Below are positions 1 through 6,911 of a stretch of DNA of 8,227 nt, piece by piece; within the stretch, counting starts at the first letter, position 1; the number at the start of each line of letters is the position of its first letter. The notes below the pieces were generated by a model, which ran no database searches, was not told the DNA's origin, and saw nothing but the letters and a program-made list of their open reading frames with translations. The position numbers and the translations under genes are program-made. Origin of the DNA: JBFXCK01 sp050182275 (lineage in GTDB: Bacteria > Pseudomonadota > Alphaproteobacteria > SHNJ01); assembly GCA_050182275.1 (NCBI GenBank), contig JBFXCK010000024.1, positions 1 to 8,227 of the forward strand. The letters are read 5' to 3'.

Positions 1-914
1 CCGAAAATCATTTCGGTGACGGGATGTTCGACTTGCAGCCTTGTATTCATTTCCATGAAATAAAACTCGCCGCTTTCAGCACGGATAAATTCAACCGTGC
101 CCGCCCCCACATACTTAACCGCCTCGGCCGCGGCGATGGCGGCCTTGCCCATGGAATCGCGCTCTTTGGCTGTTAGATGGGGCGCCGGCGCTTCCTCGAC
201 CACTTTTTGATGGCGGCGCTGGATGGAGCAATCGCGCTCCCACAAATGCAGCGTATTGCCGTGGGTATCGGCGAAAATTTGAATTTCGATATGGCGGGGT
301 TTTTTCAAATATTTTTCAATTAAAACGCGGTCATCGTTGAAGGAACTTAAACTCTCGCGCTTGGCGCCCGCCAGCGCCGCTGAAAATTCGCCTTCATTCT
401 CCACAATCCGCATTCCCTTGCCCCCGCCCCCGGCGCTGGCTTTGATAAGAATGGGATAGCCAATTTTTGCGGCTTCCTTCAGTAAGGTTTTTTCATTCTG
501 ATCGTCGCCGTGATAGCCAGGCACAACCGGCACCTTGGCCTTTTGCATTAAGGCCTTGGCCGCCGCCTTATCGCCCATCGCCCGCATAGCGGCGGCAGGT
601 GGGCCGATGAAAGCGATTTTATTTTTGGCGCATGCCTCAACCAATTCGGGCTTTTCCGATAAAAAACCATAGCCTGGATGAATTGCCTCGGCCTTGGTTT
701 GTAAAGCGGCGGTAATGATTTTATCGGCGCGCAAATATGTATCCTTAGCCTCGACGCCCTTTAAGCTTACCGCTTCATCGGCCATTGAAACATGCAAAGA
801 TTTGGCATCCGCCTCGCTGTAAACGGCCACAGTTTTAATGCCCATCGCCTTTGCTGTCCGGATAATCCGGCAAGCGATTTCCCCACGATTGGCGATCAGG
901 ATTTTTTTGAACAT
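1..914 (-). CDS. mccA: Methylcrotonoyl-CoA carboxylase biotin carboxylase (alpha) subunit, N-terminal part
   Basis: Biotin-dependent acyl-CoA carboxylase alpha subunit: it uses ATP and bicarbonate to carboxylate biotin, and the carboxyl group then passes to MccB and 3-methylcrotonyl-CoA in cytosolic leucine breakdown. I translated 304 uninterrupted codons from the ATG at 914-912; the gene runs off the left edge, so the rest of the ATP-grasp region and the BCCP/biotinyl domain (family length about 650-670) are not visible. Seen motifs: N-terminal KILIANRGEIACRI (4-17), HPGYGFLSE (79-87), glycine-rich ATP loop KASAGGGGKGM (158-168), ERDCSIQRRHQK (226-237) and FMEMNTRLQVEHPVTE (286-301). The last includes the E288, R292, Q294 and E296 equivalents of E. 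coli AccC. The start ATG shares its A with the liuC stop (TGATG), and GAAGG lies just upstream. The sequence alone would also fit a propionyl- or acetyl-CoA carboxylase alpha subunit; adjacency to mccB and liuC decides the call. Confidence 0.92.
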   Translation of the reverse strand, partial: MFKKILIANRGEIACRIIRTAKAMGIKTVAVYSEADAKSLHVSMADEAVSLKGVEAKDTYLRADKIITAALQTKAEAIHPGYGFLSEKPELVEACAKNKIAFIGPPAAAMRAMGDKAAAKALMQKAKVPVVPGYHGDDQNEKTLLKEAAKIGYPILIKASAGGGGKGMRIVENEGEFSAALAGAKRESLSSFNDDRVLIEKYLKKPRHIEIQIFADTHGNTLHLWERDCSIQRRHQKVVEEAPAPHLTAKERDSMGKAAIAAAEAVKYVGAGTVEFIRAESGEFYFMEMNTRLQVEHPVTEMIF

Positions 915-1711
915 CAACCCTTCTTCGCCAGCCATTTTGGCGCGCGTTTTTCTAAGAAGGCGGAAATTCCTTCCTGGCCTTCGGCGCTGGCGCGCACCTT
1001 GGCGATGCGTTCGACCGTATATTCCATCACCGCTTCGTCATCGCCGCCGCGCTTGATGCGCTGGATTAAAACCTTGCTGGCCGCTTGCGCCGAAGGCCCG
1101 CATTCGAGAAGTGAATGGATGATTTTTTCAACCTTATTATCCAACTGGTCAAAGGGCGCTATTTCATGCGCCAGGCCGTATTTCAACGCTTGATTGGCGC
1201 TGAATCTTTCGCCGGTTAAAAAATAGCGCCGCGCCGCCCGCTCGCCCATGGCGGCAATGACATAAGGGGAAATCACCGCCGGAATCAACCCCAGCCTGGC
1301 TTCGGATAAAGCAAATTGCGCCGCCTCGGCCACCACGGCGATGTCGCAAGCTGCGATCAATCCAACGCCGCCGCCAAAGGCGTTGCCCTGCACGCGGGCG
1401 ATAGTGGGCTTGCGCAAATGGCTTAAGGTGTACATAAGCCGCGCCAGCGTGCCCGCATCTTTGCGGTTATCGGCCTCGGAATAAGAAGCCATACGCTTCA
1501 TCCAATTTAAATCGGCGCCGGCTGAAAAACTTTCGCCCTTGGCGGCCAATACCACGACCCGCACATTTTCCTGCATATCAAGCGCGGCCAGGCTTGCCGA
1601 TAATTCGCGGATTAAAACCTCATCAAACGCATTGTGAATTTCCGGGCGGTTTAAGGTTAGGGTCGCCACCCCGGCATTATCAATTTGCTGTAAAAGGCTG
1701 GCTTCGGTCAT
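914..1711 (-). CDS. liuC: Methylglutaconyl-CoA hydratase (enoyl-CoA hydratase/isomerase family)
   Basis: Crotonase-fold protein of 265 residues, expected to hydrate 3-methylglutaconyl-CoA to HMG-CoA, the step after the MCC carboxylase. The open frame extends upstream to 1897, but that extension lies antisense-free inside mccB and looks nothing like a crotonase. I start at the ATG at 1711-1709, one base after the mccB stop (TGA-C-ATG), with AGGA six bases upstream. Seen motifs: LNRPEIHNAF (20-29), oxyanion-hole loop FSAGADLNWMKRM (62-74), GNAFGGGVGLIAACD (109-123) and LSEARLGLIPAVISPYV (135-151). E137 matches the second catalytic glutamate of the family, while the first glutamate position is Gly117. 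From memory, LiuC-type hydratases share this Gly and the 'GL-PAVISP' stretch. C-terminal SAEGQEGISAFLEKR (242-256) is typical. Family membership is certain; the exact substrate rests on the operon. Confidence 0.9.
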   Translation of the reverse strand: MTEASLLQQIDNAGVATLTLNRPEIHNAFDEVLIRELSASLAALDMQENVRVVVLAAKGESFSAGADLNWMKRMASYSEADNRKDAGTLARLMYTLSHLRKPTIARVQGNAFGGGVGLIAACDIAVVAEAAQFALSEARLGLIPAVISPYVIAAMGERAARRYFLTGERFSANQALKYGLAHEIAPFDQLDNKVEKIIHSLLECGPSAQAASKVLIQRIKRGGDDEAVMEYTVERIAKVRASAEGQEGISAFLEKRAPKWLAKKG

Positions 1712-1712
1712 G

Positions 1713-3311
1713 TCACATCCTGAATACGCCAAAGCGGGTTGGCTCGATCGGGGCATACATGGCTGCCGCCAGCCCAAGCCCCAAATTGCGCCGTGTATCG
1801 GTTGGCAAAATAATGCCGTCATCCCACAAACGCGCGCTGGCGTAATAGGGATGGCCCTGGGTTTCATATTGATCGCGGATCGGCTGCATGAAGGCATCGA
1901 TTTCCTTCTTGCTCCATTCTTTTTTGTCTTTATCGCGGCGCACTTGCGCCAATACTTGCGCCGCCTGCTCGCCGCCCATTACCGAAATCCGCGAATTAGG
2001 CCAGCTCCACAAAAGGCGCGGGTTAAAAGCGCGTCCGCACATGCCGTAATTCCCGGCGCCGAACGAACCGCCGATTAAGACGGTGAATTTCGGCACATTG
2101 GCGCAAGAGACGGCCATCACCATTTTCGCGCCGTCCTTGGCGATGCCGCCATTTTCATATTTCTTGCCGATCATAAAGCCGGTGATATTTTGTAAAAACA
2201 CCAAGGGAATATTCCGCTGGCAGCACAGCTCGACAAAATGCGCGCCTTTGAGCGCGGATTCAGAAAATAAAATCCCGTTATTGGCGATAACGCCAACCGG
2301 TATGCCAAAAATTTCGGCGAAACCCGTCACTAATGTTGTGCCGTAATTGGCCTTGAATTCATCAAAGCGCGAACCATCTGCCAAGCGGGCGATAACCTCG
2401 CGCACATCATAAGGCTTGCGGGTGTCTTTCGGCAGAAGGCCTAGAATTTCATTGGCGTCATAGCGCGGCTCTTCGCCTGCCCCTTGCGGCCACTGCACCG
2501 CCAGGCGGCGCGGCAGGCGGGCGATGATATCGCGGGTGATATTTAAAGCATCGGCATCATCTTGCGCCAAATGATCGGCCACACCCGAGGTTTTAGTATG
2601 CACCAAAGCGCCGCCCAAATCTTCGGCGCTGACCACTTCGCCGGTTGCGGCCTTGACCAAGGGCGGGCCGCCCAAAAAAATCGTGCCTTGATTTTGGACG
2701 ATCACCACTTCATCCGACATCGCCGGCACATACGCCCCGCCCGCCGTGCAAGAGCCCATCACCACGGCGATTTGCGGAATGCCCTTGGCCGACATGCGCG
2801 CCTGATTATAAAAAATCCGCCCGAAATGATCGCGGTCGGGGAATACTTCATCTTGCGCCGGCAAGTAGGCGCCGCCCGAATCGACCAAATAGATGCAAGG
2901 CAGGTTATTTTGTTCGGCCACCTCTTGGGCGCGCAAATGCTTTTTAACGGTAATGGGATAATAGGTGCCGCCCTTGACTGTTGAATCATTGGCGATAATT
3001 ACGCACGGATGCCCTGCCACCTGGCCAATGCCGGTGATAATGCCGCCGGCCGGAACTTCATCTTCATATAATTGATAACCGGCAAAAGCGCCTAACTCTA
3101 AAAACGGGCTGCCAATATCAAGCAAGGCTTTAATACGGTCGCGGGGCAATAATTTTCCCCGCCCTGCATGTTTGGCGCGCGCGTCGCTGCTTCCGCCCAA
3201 TTCGATGGTTTTTAAGAGTTTGTTAAACTCTGTGACCAATTGATGATAATGCGCGTGATTGGCGCGATATTCGTCGGAGGCCGTATTTAAAAAACTGGTT
3301 ATAACCGCCAT
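1713..3311 (-). CDS. mccB: Methylcrotonoyl-CoA carboxylase carboxyltransferase (beta) subunit
   Basis: Complete 532-residue carboxyltransferase subunit, the usual length for MccB. It moves the carboxyl group from carboxybiotin on MccA to 3-methylcrotonyl-CoA, giving 3-methylglutaconyl-CoA in leucine catabolism; the family works as an alpha6beta6 complex in the cytosol. Seen: N-terminal AGRGKLLPRDRI (49-60), the acyl-CoA-side crotonase half with VDSGGAYLPAQDEVFPDRDH (143-162), GSCTAGGAYVPAMSDE (186-201) and IFLGGPPLVKAATGE (211-225), then the biotin-side half with ITGFMIGKKYENGGIAKDG (376-394), GGSFGAGNYGMCGRAFNPR (414-432) and NSRISVMGGEQAA (439-451). The 'YLPAQDEVFPD' and 'GGIAKDGAKMV' stretches point to MCC rather than propionyl-CoA carboxylase. 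It is the first gene of the visible operon. No strong Shine-Dalgarno precedes the ATG at 3311-3309. No frameshift or missing motif was noticed. Confidence 0.96.
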   Translation of the reverse strand: MAVITSFLNTASDEYRANHAHYHQLVTEFNKLLKTIELGGSSDARAKHAGRGKLLPRDRIKALLDIGSPFLELGAFAGYQLYEDEVPAGGIITGIGQVAGHPCVIIANDSTVKGGTYYPITVKKHLRAQEVAEQNNLPCIYLVDSGGAYLPAQDEVFPDRDHFGRIFYNQARMSAKGIPQIAVVMGSCTAGGAYVPAMSDEVVIVQNQGTIFLGGPPLVKAATGEVVSAEDLGGALVHTKTSGVADHLAQDDADALNITRDIIARLPRRLAVQWPQGAGEEPRYDANEILGLLPKDTRKPYDVREVIARLADGSRFDEFKANYGTTLVTGFAEIFGIPVGVIANNGILFSESALKGAHFVELCCQRNIPLVFLQNITGFMIGKKYENGGIAKDGAKMVMAVSCANVPKFTVLIGGSFGAGNYGMCGRAFNPRLLWSWPNSRISVMGGEQAAQVLAQVRRDKDKKEWSKKEIDAFMQPIRDQYETQGHPYYASARLWDDGIILPTDTRRNLGLGLAAAMYAPIEPTRFGVFRM

Positions 3312-3344
3312 AGAGACCCGCTGGACATATCTTATATAGAGAAA

Positions 3345-3408
3345 GGCTTAGCATGGCGAAACACCCCCGCCTTGCCAAGCTAAAACGGCTGGCAAGCCAT
3401 TATAAGCC
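3345..3408 (-). promoter_or_regulatory. Nested inverted repeat in the mccB leader (possible attenuator or operator)
   Basis: Read on the plus strand, the arms nest in order: GGCTTA (3345-3350) with TAAGCC (3403-3408), ATGG (3353-3356) with CCAT (3397-3400), CTTGCC (3371-3376) with GGCAAG (3391-3396), and AGC (3378-3380) with GCT (3388-3390) around a 7-base loop. That gives 19 potential pairs, with one 14-base bulge on one side. On the minus strand the structure is followed by TTTCTCT, 34 bases before the mccB ATG. It could therefore act as an attenuator-like leader hairpin, or the inner palindrome could be an operator. The weak T tract and large bulge argue against a classic terminator. The repeat is directly visible; its function is inferred. 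Confidence 0.35.
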
Positions 3409-3449
3409 CTGGCGAAGCGCGTAAAAAAGTGACGATAATTTTCCCTTTT

Positions 3450-3499
3450 ATTAACATCTCTTTATCCAAAAGGGGGCCGGGTTTTACCATCTCTTAATC
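3450..3499 (+). repeat. Imperfect direct repeat spaced 33 bp, possible regulator (CtrA-like) sites
   Basis: TTAACATCTCTTTATC (3451-3466) and TTACCATCTCTTAATC (3484-3499) match at 14 of 16 positions, with starts 33 bases apart, about three helical turns. Taken one base earlier, each copy has the shape NTTA-like half-site, seven bases, TTAA-like half-site. The second copy is TTTA-CCATCTC-TTAA, one mismatch from the alphaproteobacterial CtrA consensus TTAA-N7-TTAA; the first is more degenerate. The spacing suggests a protein binding twice on the same DNA face, 114 bases or more upstream of the proposed GTG start of the pilin-like operon. The repeat is seen; the CtrA link is a guess. Confidence 0.4.
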
Positions 3500-3529
3500 A
3501 TTTCACGGCAAAATAGAAACTAGGAGTAC

Positions 3530-3554
3530 CAGGCCGTCCGATAAAAGCGGCCTG
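3530..3554. repeat. 7-bp perfect inverted repeat in the leader of the pilin-like operon
   Basis: CAGGCCG (3530-3536) and CGGCCTG (3548-3554) are perfect inverted copies around an 11-base loop. It ends 7 bases before the ATG at 3562 and 58 bases before the GTG at 3613. There is no T tract after it, so it is not a terminator. It could be an mRNA 5' hairpin or a dyad operator. A hairpin this close would crowd ribosome access to the ATG at 3562, which mildly favours the downstream GTG start. Confidence 0.4.
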
Positions 3555-3596
3555 AAAGAATATGAACGCGAAGGCGCGAAGCTTTAGCGGCATAAC

Positions 3597-3604
3597 AGGA
3601 GGGG
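3597..3604 (+). promoter_or_regulatory. Strong Shine-Dalgarno deciding a GTG start at 3613
   Basis: AGGAGGGG lies 8 bases upstream of an in-frame GTG at 3613-3615. It is the best ribosome binding site in the window. The ATG at 3562, 17 codons earlier, has only a weak GAAAG before it. Starting at the GTG gives a 10-residue leader, MFKTGSQGRG, before the hydrophobic segment, which matches the MF and MMF starts and short leaders of the next two paralogues. Confidence 0.7.
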
Positions 3605-3612
3605 TAAGCATA

Positions 3613-5103
3613 GTGTTCAAGACGGGTTCTCAAGGACGGGGTTTCGTGGCAAGCGCTGCCACCCTATCGGCATTATTCGGCGTGGCCGTGGTGACGATGG
3701 TGACCTTTTATTCCGTTGGCCTGGTCAGCAAAACCCATATTGCCCGCCAGCGCATGGCTACTCAGCAAATCATGGACCGTGTCGCCGAGCAAATTGCCAG
3801 CAATGCTGAAGTGGTTCGCTTGAATGACGGGACTTTACAAGGATATAATCCGCTAGCGGCATGGTATAATAGCGATTCGCCTACTCCGCCCGCCGAAGAA
3901 ACAGAGTGGACCGGCGATATGCCTGGTTATCTGCCGAGCGGATCAAGCTCGGCCAACGGCCATCTTGATCCCATATTGAATTTGCGCGACAGTCAACGGA
4001 CGGATGCTTTCGGCAACCGGATTATGTTGTGCTCACGGGCCGTGGTCGCTAACACCGCCGTTATGGGCCGCCCTGCGCGGTCGGTAGCGAATACTTTAGG
4101 TTCTCCCGCGGCAGTGCTGGTGTCGCCGGGCGCTAATGGCCGTATTGAAACTTCTTGCGATCAAGCATTCGATGTCAGCGATGCCGGCGGCGGGCAAGGT
4201 GATGATTTAATCCGCCGCATCAATGTGGTCGATCTGGTTGAAGGCCGTAAAGCCACCCGCCAGGCGCTTGGCTTACGCATTCCGGTATGCCGGGTTGGCG
4301 TCAATGCAGGCAAAGAAATCTTGCGCTTTGTTGAAGGCCAATTCCAATGCGTCGATGGCGGGCCGGAAAGCGCTTTCCAGCAAATCGCTCAAGCCTGCAC
4401 CGATGACGAAGCGATTATGAATACGCCCAATGGCCTGCGCTGCACCGACATGTCGTTTATGACCAACGCGCATAATGCGCCCTTTAATTCGGGGCGGGTT
4501 GAAGCGGGGCTTTGCCCGCCCAACACCACGCTGAACAGCATTGCCCAGGCGGCCGTGCCAACCGACCCCACCCATGTTAATTTTACCTTCCAATGCAGCG
4601 ATGGCAGTGGCGGAACGGTTAACCTTGCTTCGGCCTTTGACGCCAACGCCACCTTTGGCAGCGGGAAAATTATTCTCCGCCTGCGGGATAACAGCTTAGC
4701 CGCCGTATCCCTCGTTCAAAATATCAATAGCAATACGATTAATTGCCCAGCCAATGGCTATTTATTTGGCGACCGGGGCCGCTATGTTTGCTTGCCGCCG
4801 GTCGATGCCGCCACCATGGGTAATTTATGCAATCAGGGCTTGCCCGAATTCAATCCGGCGGGCCCGTCTTTAAGCTGCAGCACCGAAATGCTCAACAACC
4901 TGTTATTGGCGACCGCCAGCTGCACCAGCGGCAATCTCTATATTAACGGCAAGGGGCTTTCGACCGAGTGCGTTTCGGCGCAGGAATTATTCCGCCGCGA
5001 ATTGATCGATTCTTCGGTCGCATCATCGGGCTGTGGCGGCGGATTGGTATTGATTATGAATAACAATGGCAAATTCATCTGCGGCACGCCGCGGATCGGT
5101 TAA
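3613..5103 (+). CDS. Pilin-like protein 1: GspG-like pseudopilin domain with C-terminal cysteine-pair repeats
   Basis: Unrecognised family; 496 residues from the GTG at 3613 (513 if the ATG at 3562 is used). The leader MFKTGSQGRG is followed by Phe11 and an uncharged helix to about residue 37, as in a type IV prepilin cut after Gly, but position +5 is Ala rather than Glu. The next region recalls GspG/pseudopilins: TDAFGNRIMLC (130-140), like the family's D-x-[WF]-G-N, then AVLVSPGANGRIETSC (167-182) and GDDLI (196-200). From residue 226 come seven cysteine pairs: 226/246, 262/277, 301/328, 378/393, 406/422, 437/453 and 474/490, for example CPANGYLFGDRGRYVC. With C140/C182 this makes 16 cysteines, all pairable as disulfides. 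Likely exported to the periplasm or surface; a minor pilin or pilus-tip protein is plausible. First gene of a three-gene operon; the next gene starts 20 bases on. Confidence 0.82.
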   Translation: MFKTGSQGRGFVASAATLSALFGVAVVTMVTFYSVGLVSKTHIARQRMATQQIMDRVAEQIASNAEVVRLNDGTLQGYNPLAAWYNSDSPTPPAEETEWTGDMPGYLPSGSSSANGHLDPILNLRDSQRTDAFGNRIMLCSRAVVANTAVMGRPARSVANTLGSPAAVLVSPGANGRIETSCDQAFDVSDAGGGQGDDLIRRINVVDLVEGRKATRQALGLRIPVCRVGVNAGKEILRFVEGQFQCVDGGPESAFQQIAQACTDDEAIMNTPNGLRCTDMSFMTNAHNAPFNSGRVEAGLCPPNTTLNSIAQAAVPTDPTHVNFTFQCSDGSGGTVNLASAFDANATFGSGKIILRLRDNSLAAVSLVQNINSNTINCPANGYLFGDRGRYVCLPPVDAATMGNLCNQGLPEFNPAGPSLSCSTEMLNNLLLATASCTSGNLYINGKGLSTECVSAQELFRRELIDSSVASSGCGGGLVLIMNNNGKFICGTPRIG

Positions 5104-5123
5104 CGTGAACAGGAAAAAAGAGA

Positions 5124-6902
5124 ATGTTTTGGAATAAAACGCCTAAGCTCTCTTTCTCCCCGCCTCAAGCGGAGCGCGGCTTCGCCTCGATGCTGATATT
5201 ATTCAGCGCCGTTGCTGCCGCGCTGGGCTTGGCCGTCATCGGCGCGTCGCTTACCACCAGCAAATACATCCTTGATTCGCAAAGCCAAAGCTCGCTTGAA
5301 TCGACCATGGCGCAAGCAGCCCATATTTTGGCTACCGATGCCGGGCAGCGCGGGCGCTTGATTAACGTCAGCGCCCAAGGGGCCCCCGCGTATGTGAATA
5401 CCAGCAATCCGCCGGTGGTTTTGCCGGTCATGCCGCTGGCTTTGCCAATGATGGCCGCCAATGGCCAAGTAGCGCCGCAAGTCGTGGTTGCTTCGGCGAA
5501 TCCGAATGAAGCGGTAGTGGCGAATCCCACCATCAAAAACAATTTCCTTCCCGTTTTCTTCAGCGGCCCGCGTGAATTCGCCGGCAAAAAATTTGTTTAT
5601 GTTAGCATCGCTTACAAAGACCCGGCCGAGGCCGATTTTTATGAGCGTTTCAACGGCGCCCCGGTTAACACCCAATATCCGGGATATTATGTCGACCGCA
5701 GCTATTCCGTTCCGCCTGCCAGCAGTGTTGCTTTTGCCTTGCTGGCGCCGCGCGGCGATGGCGAAATCACCACTTCCTTAAGCGATGTGCGTCAAGGCAT
5801 TTGCCAGCCGAACGATATTTGCCGCTTTGTTTTCGTGAATGAATTAGGCAATCATTACAAAAAATTGACCGACTCTTTGGGCAATGTGCCGGATTGCACT
5901 ATGGCCCAGCCCGCTTTAGCTTATGGCGTAGGCGCTAATTTCGATCCCAACCGCCGCGGCATCGGCCTGTTAACGTGGCATATTGAAAATCAAAGCTGGT
6001 TTTGCCCGCAAGGCCTGGCGTCGCACGCGGTTGCCAATAATGGCGTGCTGCCCGACTGCCAGCCGGATGAAATTCTAACCGCCGTGAATAGTGGAACCGG
6101 CGGCCAAATCAATATCCAACTGGCGTGCCGGATAAATACTTCGGCTTTGCTAAATTCCCGCAATGGTTTGTTATGGAATGACGGCAGATTGTTCAATATC
6201 ATGTCGCCGGAAGCGATGCTGACATTGCCCAGTGTCTGCCAAAGCGTTGCCTCTACCCTTACTTGGATGGTGGAATCGGTTCCTGATGGTAATGGAGAGG
6301 GATCTCAACACATAGTTAACTCTATGAATTGCGGCCAAACGATCGCGCTGCCTTCCGAAGCTTGCCCCCAAGGAACTTGGCGTACTTTCAGCCGGGTTAA
6401 TGGGGCCACCGCTTGCACCCCTTTCAATCTAGCCTTGCTTAATCCTACCGGAGGGCGCACATGGCCCGCCAACAGCGGCATGCCCGCCACGTGTTCCGGC
6501 ACTCCCACCTTTACGGCGCCGATGCTGGTCGGCAAAGACTTAGTATGCCCCAACACGGTGAATGGCCAAGGCACGATAGTGCCGGGCGCGCGCCAGCAAG
6601 TATGTGTAGATGGCTATCAATTAGGTTTCGTCCGCGAATTGGGCGGTTGGATCTGCCATCCGAACAATGAAGCGGAAATTAAACCCGCTAATGCGTTTTA
6701 CATTAACAATACTTGCCCGACTAACAACTTTTTGAAAACCCAATTTACCCCGAATCCGAATACGCCGGCGACGATGCAGCTTTCCTGTGTGGGCCTGGCC
6801 GATTTGATCCGGGATGTTTCGCCGGCCGGAGTTACGCCAACCGCGCAAGATGCGCTTACTATCACCAATGGCGTCTTTTCATACCGGCATGTGGGATCAT
6901 AG
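5124..6902 (+). CDS. Pilin-like protein 2: paralogue of protein 1 with seven C-terminal cysteine pairs
   Basis: Unrecognised; 592 residues. AGGA lies 9 bases before the ATG. The 19-residue leader ends ERG, then Phe20 and a hydrophobic segment to about 43 (FASMLILFSAVAAALG...). Position +5 is Leu, not Glu. Residues 90-150 are rich in Pro, Val and Ala and have no counterpart in protein 1. AFALLAPRGDGEITTS (203-218) and NDICRFVFVNEL (230-241) line up with AVLVSPGANGRIETS and DDLIRRINVVDL of protein 1, so the two are homologous beyond the leader. Sixteen cysteines again: 227/233 in the pilin-like part, then seven pairs 258/294, 312/335, 372/403, 414/431, 457/475, 494/511 and 531/555. Pair two begins C-x-x-D-E in both proteins. 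Probably a membrane-anchored or pilus-assembled extracytoplasmic protein. It ends 9 bases before the third gene, so the three are co-transcribed. Function is not determined. Confidence 0.85.
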   Translation: MFWNKTPKLSFSPPQAERGFASMLILFSAVAAALGLAVIGASLTTSKYILDSQSQSSLESTMAQAAHILATDAGQRGRLINVSAQGAPAYVNTSNPPVVLPVMPLALPMMAANGQVAPQVVVASANPNEAVVANPTIKNNFLPVFFSGPREFAGKKFVYVSIAYKDPAEADFYERFNGAPVNTQYPGYYVDRSYSVPPASSVAFALLAPRGDGEITTSLSDVRQGICQPNDICRFVFVNELGNHYKKLTDSLGNVPDCTMAQPALAYGVGANFDPNRRGIGLLTWHIENQSWFCPQGLASHAVANNGVLPDCQPDEILTAVNSGTGGQINIQLACRINTSALLNSRNGLLWNDGRLFNIMSPEAMLTLPSVCQSVASTLTWMVESVPDGNGEGSQHIVNSMNCGQTIALPSEACPQGTWRTFSRVNGATACTPFNLALLNPTGGRTWPANSGMPATCSGTPTFTAPMLVGKDLVCPNTVNGQGTIVPGARQQVCVDGYQLGFVRELGGWICHPNNEAEIKPANAFYINNTCPTNNFLKTQFTPNPNTPATMQLSCVGLADLIRDVSPAGVTPTAQDALTITNGVFSYRHVGS

Positions 6903-6911
6903 GTAATAGCA

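Larger units (their letters stand above)
3312..3612. other. Divergent intergenic/regulatory region between mccB and the pilin-like operon
   Basis: About 300 bases with no convincing gene, separating the minus-strand leucine operon from the plus-strand pilin-like operon, so it must carry promoters for both. It contains a nested inverted repeat (3345-3408), a CCCTTTT/AAAAGGG inverted repeat (3443-3449 and 3468-3474), a direct repeat (3450-3499), a 7-bp inverted repeat (3530-3554) and a strong Shine-Dalgarno (3597-3604). For mccB, a TATATAAG stretch on the minus strand (around 3332-3339) is a possible -10, with TTTCGC 17 bases upstream as a poor -35. For the plus strand, GTGACG (3429-3434) with TAACAT 17 bases further on is a weak sigma70-like pair. 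Neither promoter is firm. If translation of the first pilin-like gene starts at the alternative ATG 3562, this region shrinks to 3312-3561. Confidence 0.6.

Noticed and set aside
792..1193. Plus-strand open frame of 133 codons spanning the liuC/mccA junction
   Set aside because: It lies opposite two well-conserved genes and its translation resembles no protein.
1712..1897. N-terminal extension of the hydratase frame up to an ATG at 1897
   Set aside because: It overlaps the mccB 3' end in another frame, encodes nothing crotonase-like, and a well-placed ATG with AGGA follows the mccB stop.
2562..2984. Plus-strand open frame of 140 codons inside mccB
   Set aside because: It is antisense to a fully conserved carboxyltransferase, is His/Arg/Ala-rich, and looks like a codon-bias shadow.
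3345..3408. A tRNA or other cloverleaf RNA
   Set aside because: The nested arms form one long irregular hairpin; there is no T-psi-C-like GTTCGA motif, anticodon arm or CCA end.
3443..3474. CCCTTTT/AAAAGGG inverted repeat as a terminator
   Set aside because: The stem is only 7 bp and AT-rich, the loop is 18 bases, and no T tract follows on either strand.
5165..5675. Overlapping minus-strand open frames of 140 and 158 codons
   Set aside because: They run antisense to the second pilin-like gene, whose reading frame is supported by homology to its neighbours.
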